Positions 22,680 through 32,279 of a stretch of 33,487 nucleotides of DNA are shown piece after piece. The notes under the pieces are model-generated. The model was not told the DNA's origin. It worked only from the letters and a program-made list of their open reading frames with translations, and did not search any database. Source of the stretch: Thermomucor indicae-seudaticae (Eukaryota; Mucoromycota; Mucoromycetes; Mucorales; Lichtheimiaceae); NCBI GenBank assembly GCA_000787465.1, contig JSYX01000385.1:1-33487 (forward strand). Reading direction: 5' to 3'. Each line of letters starts with the position of its first letter. Positions within the stretch are counted from its first letter, which is position 1. The translations under genes were made by a program, and so were the position numbers.

Positions 22680-23364
22680 GTTCTCTGCAAAGACATCACG
22701 ATTGATAGCGCGTCTGCCGGCGTTGAGTGCTTACATGGAAAACAACTGATATTCAATGAAGCGTTACTCTTAAAGGACAACGGATATCAAATGAAAGCCG
22801 TGAAGCTTTGCAGAGGGATTTGCAAACGCAGAATGGATGAAATACCAAAGCCATTAGTCAACATAGCTCGAAAACCATCTTAAGACCCGACAAGGGAACC
22901 ACTGCTGTATTATACACAGGCCAAGCATTCGTCGTAACCCAATAACAAGCTGCCACCAAGAATAATGGGAGCTGGATAACCCAGTCAGGTTGCTAATAAC
23001 CACCGTCATAGGCGTTACTGATAAAGAAGACGGTGCCTAAAGTCATACCATTCAAGTACTTTAAAGGATGCTGTGAAATATCAACCTCGTAAGAAAGGTC
23101 TCGTGATGTATCAATTTCCAAGATTGGTATTTATGTTGTTTGACCTACCAACTATCATCTATCCTGGCTGAATCAAGTCCTTTCTCAATGATCTTTCAGC
23201 TCGCTAATTGCAAAATGAAACGTCTTTATTTTTAAACTAGTTTTTGCACGCCCGCCCAGTCGGATCATCAAAATCAATGGCCGCGCCCAATGTGGCTTCC
23301 CTGGTAATAAAAGATCTCGTTGTCCTTCCCTTTTTCTCCCCTTTTTCTGTCTCTTCTTGAACGA
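22680..23364. other. Divergent intergenic region
   Basis: About 685 nt between two divergent small genes. A 71-codon plus-strand frame at 22668-22883 has no family signature and overlaps the start of the minus-strand gene, so it is not called. A pyrimidine-rich leader with runs of T and C (about 23318-23357) precedes the CYSTM-like gene. Confidence 0.45.
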
Positions 23365-23726
23365 ATGTCCCAACCTTACCAATACCCTCCTCCTCCTCAA
23401 GGTCAATATTACAGTCCTCCTCCACCGGGTCCTGGATACGGTCCTCCCCCACCTCAAGGTGGCTATTATCAGCCTGCGTAAGTAGTAGTGCACCGGGATC
23501 TGGGGAAACAGAGTTCGTGCCTGACTGAAGTAAAAAAAAAACCATCAGTCCTCCACCACAAACGGTGATTATCCAGCAACAACCTGCACAGCAATCTGCG
23601 GCTGATGACTGCTGCTGTGGCTGGTAAGTTTCTGATTGGTATGAGACAAGTCATTTCGCTTACATTTTTTCTTTGTAAAGTCTGGCTGGTCTTTGTCTTT
23701 GCTGTGCATTAGACGCACTATGTTGA
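23365..23726 (+). CDS. CYSTM-like small Cys-rich membrane protein
   Basis: Predicted 77 aa in three exons: 23365-23477, 23549-23623, 23681-23726. The N-terminal two thirds are P/Q/Y/G-rich repeats (YQYPPPPQGQYY, PPPPGPGYGPPPP), followed by QTVIIQQQPAQQ. The C-terminus is a compact hydrophobic, cysteine-packed helix (DDCCCGCLAGLCLCCALDALC, eight cysteines). This is the layout of CYSTM tail-anchored proteins, known in stress tolerance of yeasts and plants. Membrane association and a stress role are inferred from family knowledge. Both introns are GT-AG with GTAAGT donors, and both are in frame. The gene is easily missed because no single open frame covers it. Confidence 0.8.
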
Positions 23727-24183
23727 TAGACAACACACACGCACTTTTATATCTTACCATTTAATTAATCGTCTGTCCACGAACCTTTATCCTTCGTCTC
23801 GTCCTCCTCGATACACTTTAAAAAAGAGAGAGATATGCGGACCCTGCTTCTTCTTGTGTGATAAACATGTGCCGTGTGCAACATTGCTTGAACGTGGCTG
23901 AATGCAACGCCCCATTCCCGAAGTCAGAAATCATTTGTTGCCAAGAAACTCCACTGTGCGATACTCCAAGCCTATTAATTAATAAAAGTGTACCAGCAAA
24001 GTTAGATCAGCTCGAACATGCCTGGTGTTCTTGAGACGTCAAACTCTAAAGATATGCACAACACTACTGACTCCCTGTACCTGATCCAGTTTCCCAGGCA
24101 GCGAAAGGTTAAACATTAAAATCCTATTGGTCAGACGCAGAAAATGAGTGTGGGAGGGTGGTACCACGGGCGTCTCTCCGCAC
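23727..24183. other. Intergenic, no gene seen
   Basis: About 457 nt between two plus-strand genes. It should contain the 3' UTR of the CYSTM-like gene and the promoter of the Brl1/Brr6 gene. No open frame of note and no repeat were seen. Confidence 0.45.
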
Positions 24184-25233
24184 ATGTCTACTGCCAAACG
24201 ACGGCGCCTTCTGGGCAAAAAGCGTACGTCTCGGGCGTATACCTTTGCAGTTGGCACCCATTCTAATTCGTAACAGGTTCGATATCCGAGATTGATAATG
24301 ATTGTCAACAGCAACCTGTCGCGCTCTCCAACTTTAGCTCCAACTTCAATTTCGTACCATCGCTGCGATCAACATCAGATCAAAATGCCTCTGCGGTGAT
24401 ACCTTGGTCACAGTCATGGACAGCCATTCTGAACAAGGCGAAAACACGCAGTCGTTCATCACCTCGCAAACCTTTATCTTCTTCTCTACAGCGCTTCCGA
24501 CCGCAGCAACAGACCGCCGACAATGTACATCACCAACAAGACGATGATCTTTCCACTTACATTCGACATCAAGCCATTTCTCTCACTCTTTTAACCTATA
24601 TCCAAGCCGCATTCAATACCGTTTTGCTATGTATTATCTTGTACGTCCTGATCGTTGCTGTAATGGCTCTTCGGGACGAATTCAGAAACGCGGTAGAGGA
24701 ACACTCTAACGGTCAGTTTTGCGTCTTAAAATCGTGTGTGTGTGTGTGAGAGAGAGAGAGAGACAAGCTATTGACACAGGGGAAAAATTAGCCATTCTTG
24801 ACGAAATCACAAAGTGTGGTAAAAACTACATGCTCAATCGCTGTGATCCAGAAACACGAGTGCCAGCTTTGGAACGTTCATGCAATTACTGGGCTGCATG
24901 CATGCGGAGGGATCCTGCAAAAGTAGCAAGGTAAGCTACTAGTTTCTGGACACCCGAGAGAAAAAGAAGGTGCATATACAAACTCATAGCATCGTCGCTG
25001 TTTAGGGTTAAAGTATCTGCCGAGGCAATCGCTCACATCATGAACAGCTTTTTTGGGACGCTTTCTTGGAAGTCATTGGTAAGTTGCAAGAGTGGAAGTT
25101 ACCGGAAACAGAAAATTGAAATTCACATTGGATATAGTTCTTTATGAGCACATTTACTTTGGGATCAATCTTTATATCTAACCTAGCATTTGCAATGTTC
25201 CGAAAAAGACACGCACTGAATACTCCTTCATAA
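24184..25233 (+). CDS. Brl1/Brr6 nuclear-envelope membrane protein
   Basis: Predicted 264 aa in five exons: 24184-24223, 24277-24711, 24780-24930, 25006-25078, 25138-25233. The short first exon starts MSTAKRRRLLGKKR and is required because the second exon has no usable ATG before the conserved region. A first membrane span (YIQAAFNTVLLCIILYVLIVAVMAL) is followed by the cysteine-bearing lumenal domain (EITKCGKNYMLNRCDPETRVPALERSCNYWAACM and VKVSAEAIAHIMNSFFGTLSWKSL). A second span (FFMSTFTLGSIFISNLAFAMF) ends the protein. This is the Brr6/Brl1 domain in order, with the conserved cysteines. Family members sit in the nuclear envelope and help nuclear pore assembly and lipid homeostasis. Only one homologue is visible here, so Brl1 versus Brr6 cannot be decided. 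Confidence 0.9.
24736..24763 (+). repeat. GT/GA dinucleotide microsatellite in an intron
   Basis: A run of GT units (about 24734-24747) passes directly into a run of GA/AG units (about 24748-24763) inside the 68-nt second intron of the Brl1/Brr6 gene. It lies between the GTCAGT donor and the GACACAG acceptor. It makes up nearly half of the intron. Confidence 0.8.
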
Positions 25234-25689
25234 GATTTGGTCCCCTGAACATATCTATTTTCGTTTTTGTAAATTTGTTGCATGGAAAAGAAAGATTATT
25301 TGCGCTGAGATTGAACTTCACTGCGCGGGGCTTTCCTTTGGTTGGCGCAAGGAAAAATTGGATATGCGCCTGCTCTGCGTCAATGTCTATTGCTCTGAAT
25401 CAAGGAGTGGTCAGCATCACACTTTTCTATGCCGGCATTCCACGAGGAAAAAAAAACGAAAAATGGAGAAAAAGAAGGTATAGATCCTGTAATCATTGTG
25501 AATATCTGAACTACGCAAATATCGTTGCTCAATTCAGTACATGCTTGAGGGTAGGATATCCCGATCGGTTCGGGCGATCGTGACCGAAAACGAGGCCGAT
25601 AAGGGCTGATATGCCATAAACAAGAAATATGAGTTCTTCACTGGACTCGGCATTCGTGCCCGGGTCGGTTCTCGGTCACGGTTCGAAAA
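25234..25689. other. Intergenic region with scattered CGGTTCG motifs
   Basis: No gene is supported between the Brl1/Brr6 stop and the remnant below. CGGTTCG occurs near 25565, 25678 and 25694. CGTGACCGA (about 25576) and TCGGTCACG (about 25671) form a 9-bp inverted pair. This may be chance or a trace of old mobile DNA. I found no target-site duplication. Confidence 0.35.
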
Positions 25690-26020
25690 TTATCGGTTCG
25701 CATGAATGACGGTATCCTTAAAGGCATGAAACGCTTTGACTGCGTGTTTCTCAGAGATAAAATGAGTGTGGCAATAACTAGGGCGAAATCGCGCAACGTG
25801 GAGAGCAACCAATGACACGGATGAGGGTCTTGCAAGCTTACTTGTTTGTCCCTTGTCGCTTGGTGTATTGAATTCCAAAATGGGCATAGCTGTTTCTTCA
25901 AGCCATTGTTCCAATTCAAGATCATTGCGAATCCATTACGGAGCCACGTCATTGAGCAAAAAGTTGCGTCTTCTTGGAGGACGCGTTTCTATCGAGCACT
26001 AAGTAAGGAACTTCTCATGC
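25690..26020 (-). pseudogene. Probable gene remnant with an in-frame stop
   Basis: Reading the minus strand, a coding-like stretch gives NFLLNDVAP, an in-frame TAA near 25936-25938, then WIRNDLELEQWLEE, PILEFNTPSDKGQ. After a well-formed intron (GTAAGC donor, 25841-25740, CACGCAG acceptor) it continues KAFHAFKDTVIHANR and stops at 25690. The intron preserves frame and the protein composition is that of a folded helical protein. The TAA could arise by one C-to-T change from CAA. No ATG lies upstream in the same frame within a clear exon. It could be a decayed gene, the 3' part of a gene whose start exons I cannot place, or coincidence. No family is recognised. Confidence 0.35.
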
Positions 26021-26240
26021 TTTCTCATTAAAAACCATTATCGCCTGAAAGGCCGCGTAAAAAATGTCGTCTGTTTCGGGTTCATGCAGCACGTCAAAGT
26101 CATGAAACCGCAGAACAACTTTCATGCACAGGAAGAATCGTGCGCAAAAGCCACAAGCACATGAAAACGTGTCACAGGGATTTTCCCTGCATTTCGCGAG
26201 AAAAAGGTGGGCACTCTCTTTTTGACGCAGTGCAACAGCA

Positions 26241-28405
26241 ATGAGTGATCAATCTGAGAGTCAGACGTTTGCGTCATTCGATTTCGACCCTCGATTGTCC
26301 CGAGCCATTGCTCAGCTCGGCTTTATACATCCTACAACAGTACAGGCTGAGGCGATTCCACTTGCCCTGTCTGGTAAAGATATATTAGCACAAGCGAGAA
26401 CTGGAAGTGGGAAGACAGCAGCATATGCCATCCCAATTATTCAAAAGATACTACAGTCAAAGGAGGTTTGTCCTGTTTGTATTCGCTAGGAAGACAACAA
26501 GTCTCATTTGGTTCGTAAAAATAAAAAAAAGCTAGCTTCCTCATCATCATCGATCAAATCTTTAATTCTCGTACCCACCCGCGAACTTGCCGAACAAGTC
26601 ACAAAACATACCAAGCGACTGCTGGTGTATGCCAAGGATGTCGTAAATGTGGTCAACCTGGCTGGATCCATGGCGCCTCAATTACAGAGACCCATCTTGG
26701 CTGAAAACCCTGACATTGTCGTCGCAACGCCCAGTAAAGCCCTGGCTCATTTGGAAGCACAGAATATGGTGTTGCGTGATTCACTCGAATATCTGGTGAT
26801 TGACGAAGCGGATTTGGTGCTTTCGTTTGGCTATGAAGAGGATGTTCGCAAGATCTTGACCTATTTACCCAAGATTTACCAGACGATTCTGATGTCTGCC
26901 ACATTTACAAAGGTAATAATATAGGCGAGATACTGAATGGGGAAACAAGGATACTGACGTTTTTGATGATAGGAAATAGACGAGTTGAAAGATCTGGTGC
27001 TGAGGAAGCCAGCTATATTAAACATCAAGGAGACGGAGAAAGAGAAAAACAACCTGACACAATACGTTATAAAGTATGCCGGCGTGTGTGCTCAACTTGT
27101 CAATTGAAAATTCTGACATTTTGTCATTGCAGGTGTTCCGAGTTTGAAAAGTTCCTTTATACCTTCGTTATTATCAAGCTGAAATTGGTCCGGGGCAAGA
27201 TTATCTTGTTTGTCAGTGACATTGACCGTTGCTACAAGCTAAAGCTGTTTCTGGAGCAATTTTCAATCAAAGCATGCGTTCTAAATTCTGAATTACCGCT
27301 CAATTCAAGGTAAAAGGAATAACAAGAGAGTGTAAGTGACTATCACCAACCAGCTAGCGCACCGTAGATACCATATCGTCGAGGAATTCAACCGCGGCAT
27401 ATATGACTATTTGATCGCATCCGATGAGGCTGAATTAAAGGGTGAGCTGGACAGTGATGATGAGGAAGATCAGGAGCAAGAAAAGCCTTCGGTTAGCAAA
27501 GATGAGGAAGAAAACGATACAAAGAAAGGTTAGTAGCGGCTTTGTCGATGAGATGCACTATCCTGATGACTTGCAGTAGAATCATCAAAAAAGAAAAAGA
27601 CGCAGAAAGATAAAGAATATGGTGTATCACGGGGTATCGATTTCGTGAACGTTGCTGCAGTCATCAACTTTGATTTTCCACGATCAGCAAAATCATACAC
27701 TCACCGAGTGGGACGTACCGCTCGTGGCGGTCAGCGCGGCATGGCACTAAGCTTCGTTGTCACAAAAGATCAACGTCTGTCAGACATGGTAGCTTTCAAG
27801 GACATCGGTCGTGGCAGAGATGTGTACGACGATAAAGTGTATGCGCGCGTCGTCAAGCAGCAAAAAGAAAAGAAAGCGGAGTTGACGCCGTACGCATTTG
27901 ACAAGAAGCATGTTGAAGGCTTCAAATACCGGGTCCAAGATGCCCTGCGTAACGTGAGCAAGCTTTCTGTAAAGGAAGCTCGCATTGCAGAAATCAAAAG
28001 GGAAATCCTCAACTCTGAAAAGCTAAAGGTATTTTATCCAGTGATTGCCTCGATAAAACATGAGAGCTTATCGTATTGTATTAGGCACACTTTGAAGACA
28101 AACCCAAGGACTTGGAATTCTTACGGCACGATCAAGCACTCAAACCTGCGCAAGTGAAGGAGCACTTGAAGCATATTCCATCTTACTTGATGCCTCGTGT
28201 GACGATACCGAATAGCCCAGCACCAGACAGTAATTCAACCGATACCACCGACGTTCCCTTTATTAACGACAAGAAACGCCGCAAACCGGGCTTCAAAGGA
28301 CACAACAAGGTATGGAAGCTTCTGCTGACTTGCTTAAGCCGAGTATTGATAATTGCTTTGTAGAAACGGAAAAAGGATCCGTTGAAAGCCATCCGTCGTC
28401 GGTAG
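26241..28405 (+). CDS. DBP9: DEAD-box ATP-dependent RNA helicase Dbp9/DDX56
   Basis: Predicted 587 aa in eight exons: 26241-26465, 26532-26912, 26973-27073, 27133-27309, 27368-27528, 27577-28028, 28085-28309, 28364-28405. The helicase motifs occur in order: Q motif (F-x4[13 protein letters not shown]...TTVQ), I ARTGSGKT, Ia PTRELAEQV, Ib ATPSK, II DEAD, III SAT and [12 protein letters not shown]. The LIASDE segment, the acidic and lysine-rich insert before SRGIDFVNV, and the basic end [13 protein letters not shown] are typical of Dbp9/DDX56. These are nucleolar helicases of 60S ribosome assembly (27S pre-rRNA processing). The first intron is ambiguous: three in-frame acceptors (after 26489, 26501 or 26531) would give introns of 24, 36 or 66 nt; 66 is chosen as the usual size. 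The start [10 protein letters not shown] follows a purine-rich leader. Confidence 0.94.
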
Positions 28406-28709
28406 ACGGTAATAAGAAACCTGGCTTTTGTATATGTATATATTTTTCTTCCTGCATTTTGTTACTCGTATAATTCTTCTAACATGTTTGCAAGCTCTTG
28501 ATCGTATTACGGTCAAAGTCATTTAGCACAGAAGTTGCTAGCTCGTGCCTAAAAAGGCACTCCTCTATCGCTATTCGATCCATTAGTTTCTCGAGGGCAA
28601 ATTTGTATAGCCTGTAATTACAGAAGGAAATTAAAGACACTTGAAGTATATGCATGCCCAACATTTAAGGTTTGAAAAGGAAATACTTACAAGATGCAGA
28701 GTTTACATA
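28406..28709. other. Convergent 3' intergenic region
   Basis: Roughly 300 nt between the tail-to-tail helicase and velvet genes. It is AT-rich with TATATGTATATATT near 28430-28445, which could serve as an efficiency element for 3' end formation. No gene is seen. Confidence 0.4.
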
Positions 28710-29933
28710 TTAGCGATCATTAGAAGGAGTTAGGAATTCCTTGATCGAGGTTGGCCGTTTCGACGAGCGACTGCCGGAGGATGACTCTGGTTTGTTGTCG
28801 TCTCGGTCATGGTTGACAGGCGAAACGATGGAGGCGATCGAGCAAGGTGATTGGGCAGACATTTTCTGTGCTGGATGTTCCATTTTCATCTGGTAGTATT
28901 TGTCGCTAGCACGTGTATAAGTCTCTCGACGCATTGTGAGTTTGACGCCTTGAGCAGCAAAGGCTTTTGCCAGCGGAGAAGATTCTGTTACGCAACACAG
29001 ACAGATAGATTGGTTAGGATTGTTGAGACGGAGGATATGACGGAACCCACTATAATGTACCCAACATTCCAGGAAACTAGGAACTATTTAGACAAACACC
29101 GTCTTTGTGTGTTTTGCGCTTTTTTCTATCTTCTTTTTTCAAGGATTGACTGACAAACATACCTTCTTTGCAGTATAAACCGTAAACGGATCGGAGAATA
29201 CTTCAGTTTGAACTCGGGTACTCATTGTGAGAGGTTCTCTGAAAAAACGGAGTCAGGGGGTCAGAATTTTCTAGATGGATGCCTAATTTAATACCCAGCC
29301 GCCAGATCAATAAAGATAAATTTCAAGGTGAATCGGCCATCGGTGCGTACAGACAGGTCATGAAACACGAAATAGACACCAGGTTCATTCTTTTCATTGT
29401 TTAAGTGGAGTGCGCTGGCAGTCAATGAGCCTGTCAAGTTTCGTACGTATTTCGGTTGCCGGAGCGAGAGGACGCCTTCTCCTCCCGATGTTGGCTGCTT
29501 TTTGAGACCTGGTGCGACCGTGGACGGTACGTAAACAACGCTTCGATTCTCCTTTCGGTTTTCACAAAACAGGTCGCATTGGACAACAAAAAAAGCTGAT
29601 TCTGCAGGACTGGAAATAGCGTGAATGCTAGAAAAACAATAATCAACGAAAGAAGGGAAAGGAACCTTATTGTCACTGGTTCGCCATTAGGCCGGTAGGC
29701 CAACAATTGCAGAATCACAGGCGGGTCCACTAATCGACGATCCTTTTCTCCAAATCCACAACACCTTGCATGGACAGGATTCTGAACAACCACTTTTTTT
29801 TGCTCACCCACATTGAGATTTTCACTTAACGCGTAAAAACGGTGGGAGTCTGCGATTTACCTAGCCGATATTGGATATCGCTTCTACTTGGACGCTGTAA
29901 TCCCAAAGGTGGCGGGGGCCCGTTTTTATACAT
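28710..29933 (-). CDS. Velvet-family transcriptional regulator
   Basis: Predicted 299 aa in six exons: 29933-29861, 29792-29666, 29627-29295, 29238-29163, 29076-29061, 28984-28710. The velvet domain fills most of it: IQYRLVVVQNPVHARCCGFGEKDRRLVDPPVILQL, AFFVVQCDLF, VYFVFHDLSVRTDGRFTLKFIFIDL, FSDPFTVYTAKKFPGM and SPLAKAFAAQGVKLTMRRE. The C-terminal 70 residues are S/P-rich and probably disordered. Velvet proteins bind DNA with an NF-kB-like fold and control sporulation, light responses and secondary metabolism. The subclass (VeA, VelB, VosA or VelC type) cannot be set from sequence alone. FPGML comes from a 16-nt exon. The intron at 29665-29628 is only 38 nt. The start at MYKNGPPPP is the first ATG in frame, but P/S/N-rich codons stay open upstream to about 29998, so an earlier start exon is possible. 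Confidence 0.9.
29061..29076 (-). other. 16-nt microexon of the velvet gene
   Basis: The upstream exon ends in phase 0 after VYTAKK, and the last exon begins in phase 1 at SSPLAKAFAAQGV. They cannot be joined directly. Between them, TTCCTAG precedes, and GTACAT follows, a 16-nt piece that encodes FPGML plus the first base of E. This restores both frame and the conserved KKFPGMxESxPLxKxFAxQG core. Flanking introns are 86 and 76 nt. Confidence 0.85.
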
Positions 29934-30327
29934 CGAGGCATTCGAATGACTTGTAGGATCGGATTGTCGAATGGGCAAAGGGGTTGGGTTGGCTTGTCCT
30001 GTTTAGCAAACAAGAAAACAAGAAGGATTTTGAAGGCTTTATTTGCGGTGCTCAAAGTACTTATTGCGTCACTTATAACCGCTTTCGCACTAGACACAGG
30101 ATTTGGCTTACACAGCAAGTGAAGGGGAAGTTCGAACCAAATTTCGTTGGCACTCGCAGCACTTCGAGACGCGCAAAAGTCCAGTCAAAAAAGATCAAAA
30201 GTCAGAAAAGCTTGGATGGTTTAAGCATCACCCCCCTGAAAAAAAGACAGGTTTATATGCGGGGGATAAGGGATGTTGTCACTATTAAAGGAAAATGTAA
30301 TAATAACAATGCTGGTCTACGGGCTTT
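29934..30327. promoter_or_regulatory. Upstream region of the velvet gene
   Basis: This 394-nt space lies between the stop of the Sec2-like gene and the chosen velvet start, both on the minus strand. The part nearest the velvet gene (29934-29998) stays open in the velvet frame and may be an extra N-terminal coding exon following an AACAG acceptor. Otherwise nothing is recognised. Confidence 0.4.
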
Positions 30328-32108
30328 TCAAGATTGATGATCTGAGGACGGTATCACCATGTCAGGCTCTGAAGCCGTACCATAAGTATTGTTGTCGACG
30401 CCCAAATGTTCTAGTATGGCAGGCAGAACGCCACATCTTTTTGTTGTTGTTGCGTATTTAGTGGTTTATTATTAAACGGTTTTTAATCAAGAGACGGAGA
30501 AGAGACGACTTACCTTGCGTAAAACATTTGTAGCCGGAGCCTGATCGTTTCATGATACAGATCATGGAGGCTTCTTCTGTTGTAATATCCATGCCTCAGG
30601 TTCCGGATAAACATGTAAAATTCGCATACAGCCACCAGCCGATCGCGACAATATCGATCAATGCATGCCCAGTCATCAAAGTAAGATATCCGGAATCTGT
30701 AAGGCAACGGTGTCCTGGGATCATAGCGTCCACACGCCTGACAGCCACTAAAGGGCAAATTGTCGTCCGCGGTGTTGCTAAAGCGATCCCACAGGGAAGA
30801 AAGTTTGAGCGCGGATATCTTGAGCGTACTATTCTCCTGTTCGTATTTCTTTCTGACTTGCTCTTCTGCATAACCTGGCGGCGCGTCCTCTATAAAGCAT
30901 TTATTCGACATGATGGCTTCCACCAGCTTGTGTGCAGACATCCGGGAGCGGGGACCGAACCGAAGACAAGGCTCGACGTCCTCGGTCTGGCAATGCTTCA
31001 TGAACGACAGCGTATGCAGTTTTCCTAAGGGTAAGGTCGGGCACAGCTTCACAAACTCTTTAAAGTTGTCCAACACCATGTCGTCCATGCCTGCTGGCGG
31101 AGCGTGAGCTGCCATTGTGATCTGGAGTTTCTCTGAAAACAATTCTGCTAGATAGAGCCCTGCAGCAATATCAAAACGGTTACGCTCATCCAGGACAACA
31201 CCCGGTTTAGTAGTACTGGCAGCAGCAGTAGAGCTGCTCGTTGTTGTCGTTGCTGTTGCTGTCGACGACGCTCGCCGATGCTGCCGCCTCTCCCTTTCTT
31301 CTTCTTCTTCCATCTTCTCCCGCAACTCCTTGAGCTGCATTTGTTCCGCTGCAAGACGTTCCTCCATCTCTCTCAGACGCTCCTGCAGCTGCCGGTTTGC
31401 AACTTGTAGATTGTGCTTTTCTCGTTTCTCATTGGCCACCATGCCATTCGCTTCCTCAAACAACCGTCGCGACAATTCCTCCAGTTCGTTCTCAACCATG
31501 GCCTTGGCGTGCTGAATCTCTGACACGCGGTCAATCTCATCCACGTACTTGTCGTTCAGAATACGAAGGTCGTGACGTAAAGACTCTATTTGATGAGCAT
31601 AATTTTCCACTTTTTCCTCCAATGCCTTGTTTTCTTTTTCGAGATCTTTTATCCGGCCGTCGTACCGTACCACTTTGCCGTGCTCCTGCTGCAGCTCTTC
31701 ATACAATGACCTTAATTGCTGAGACTGTCTGTCTCGGTCTTTGAGCAATTGGTCGACGGAGGATATTACTTGCTCACACAAGGCACATCGACTCATGTCG
31801 TCGGATGACGGTTTGATGATATGCCGACAAGGACAGTCCATAGCTCGTCGTCCTTGTTCTTCTTCGGGGACAATCCCATCGTAGGGCAGTGGCATCGAAT
31901 CTGACCTTGTTGGTGTAGAAGTACTGGGTGTTATAGGTAATACGGACGGGCTATGCTTTATTATTTCGTCTTGACTGGTTGCAGGCACTCGGTCAATAGC
32001 TTGCTGTAATTTGGAATACAGGTTTGCAATGTCCTTGGGCGTCAACTCATCGCTCCGCGAGTCTGACTGTCCTTTGTCGATCTCATTCACAGGACGTTCG
32101 GATGCCAT
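30328..32108 (-). CDS. Sec2/Rabin8-type Rab guanine nucleotide exchange factor
   Basis: Predicted 567 aa in two exons, 32108-30514 and 30436-30328. The Sec2 coiled coil (about residues 115-300) includes the family core MVENELEELSRRLFEEANGMVANEKREK. This segment catalyses nucleotide exchange on Sec4/Rab8-type GTPases on secretory vesicles. Before it is a Cys/His cluster (CPCRHI...CALCEQV) that may bind zinc. The C-terminal 100 residues (FSGCQACGRYDP, RDRLVAVCEFYMFIRNLRHGYY, ETIRLRLQMFYAR) resemble the C-terminal region of animal Rabin8/GRAB. The single large frame stops at GCAAGGTAA, but this is a GTAAGT donor. A 77-nt intron joins it to a second exon reading CGVLPAILEHLGVDNN and ending SSDHQS, matching the LGFFP segment of Rabin8. 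The start MASERPVNEI is preferred over an upstream ATG at 32204 with an uncharacteristic hydrophobic leader. Confidence 0.9.
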
Positions 32109-32279
32109 GGCGAAAAAAGAAACAGAAAGAGAAACGCAGCTTTCATGCCGAAATCCCGGAAACAATGCCGTTAGAAACTCAGCTAGCACAATTGTTTGAA
32201 ACAAACTGAGTGTGTTACTCTTTCATCGACATCCAAAATTATACACGTCACTCTGGAAGCAATTGAGAATTTGGAGTAA

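Noticed and set aside
22668..22883. 71-codon plus-strand open frame
   Set aside because: It overlaps the start of the minus-strand gene, has no family motif, and composition does not favour coding.
24268..24290. GGTTCGATATCC resembling a tRNA T-loop
   Set aside because: No acceptor stem, D-arm or anticodon arm could be placed around it. It is explained as the start of exon 2 of the Brl1/Brr6 gene.
25565..25700. Repeated CGGTTCG motifs and a 9-bp inverted pair as a possible MITE
   Set aside because: There are no terminal inverted repeats of useful length and no target-site duplication, and spacing is irregular.
32109..32204. N-terminal extension of the Sec2-like frame to an ATG at 32204
   Set aside because: The extra residues are hydrophobic and unlike the rest. 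The ATG at 32108 begins the coding-like sequence.
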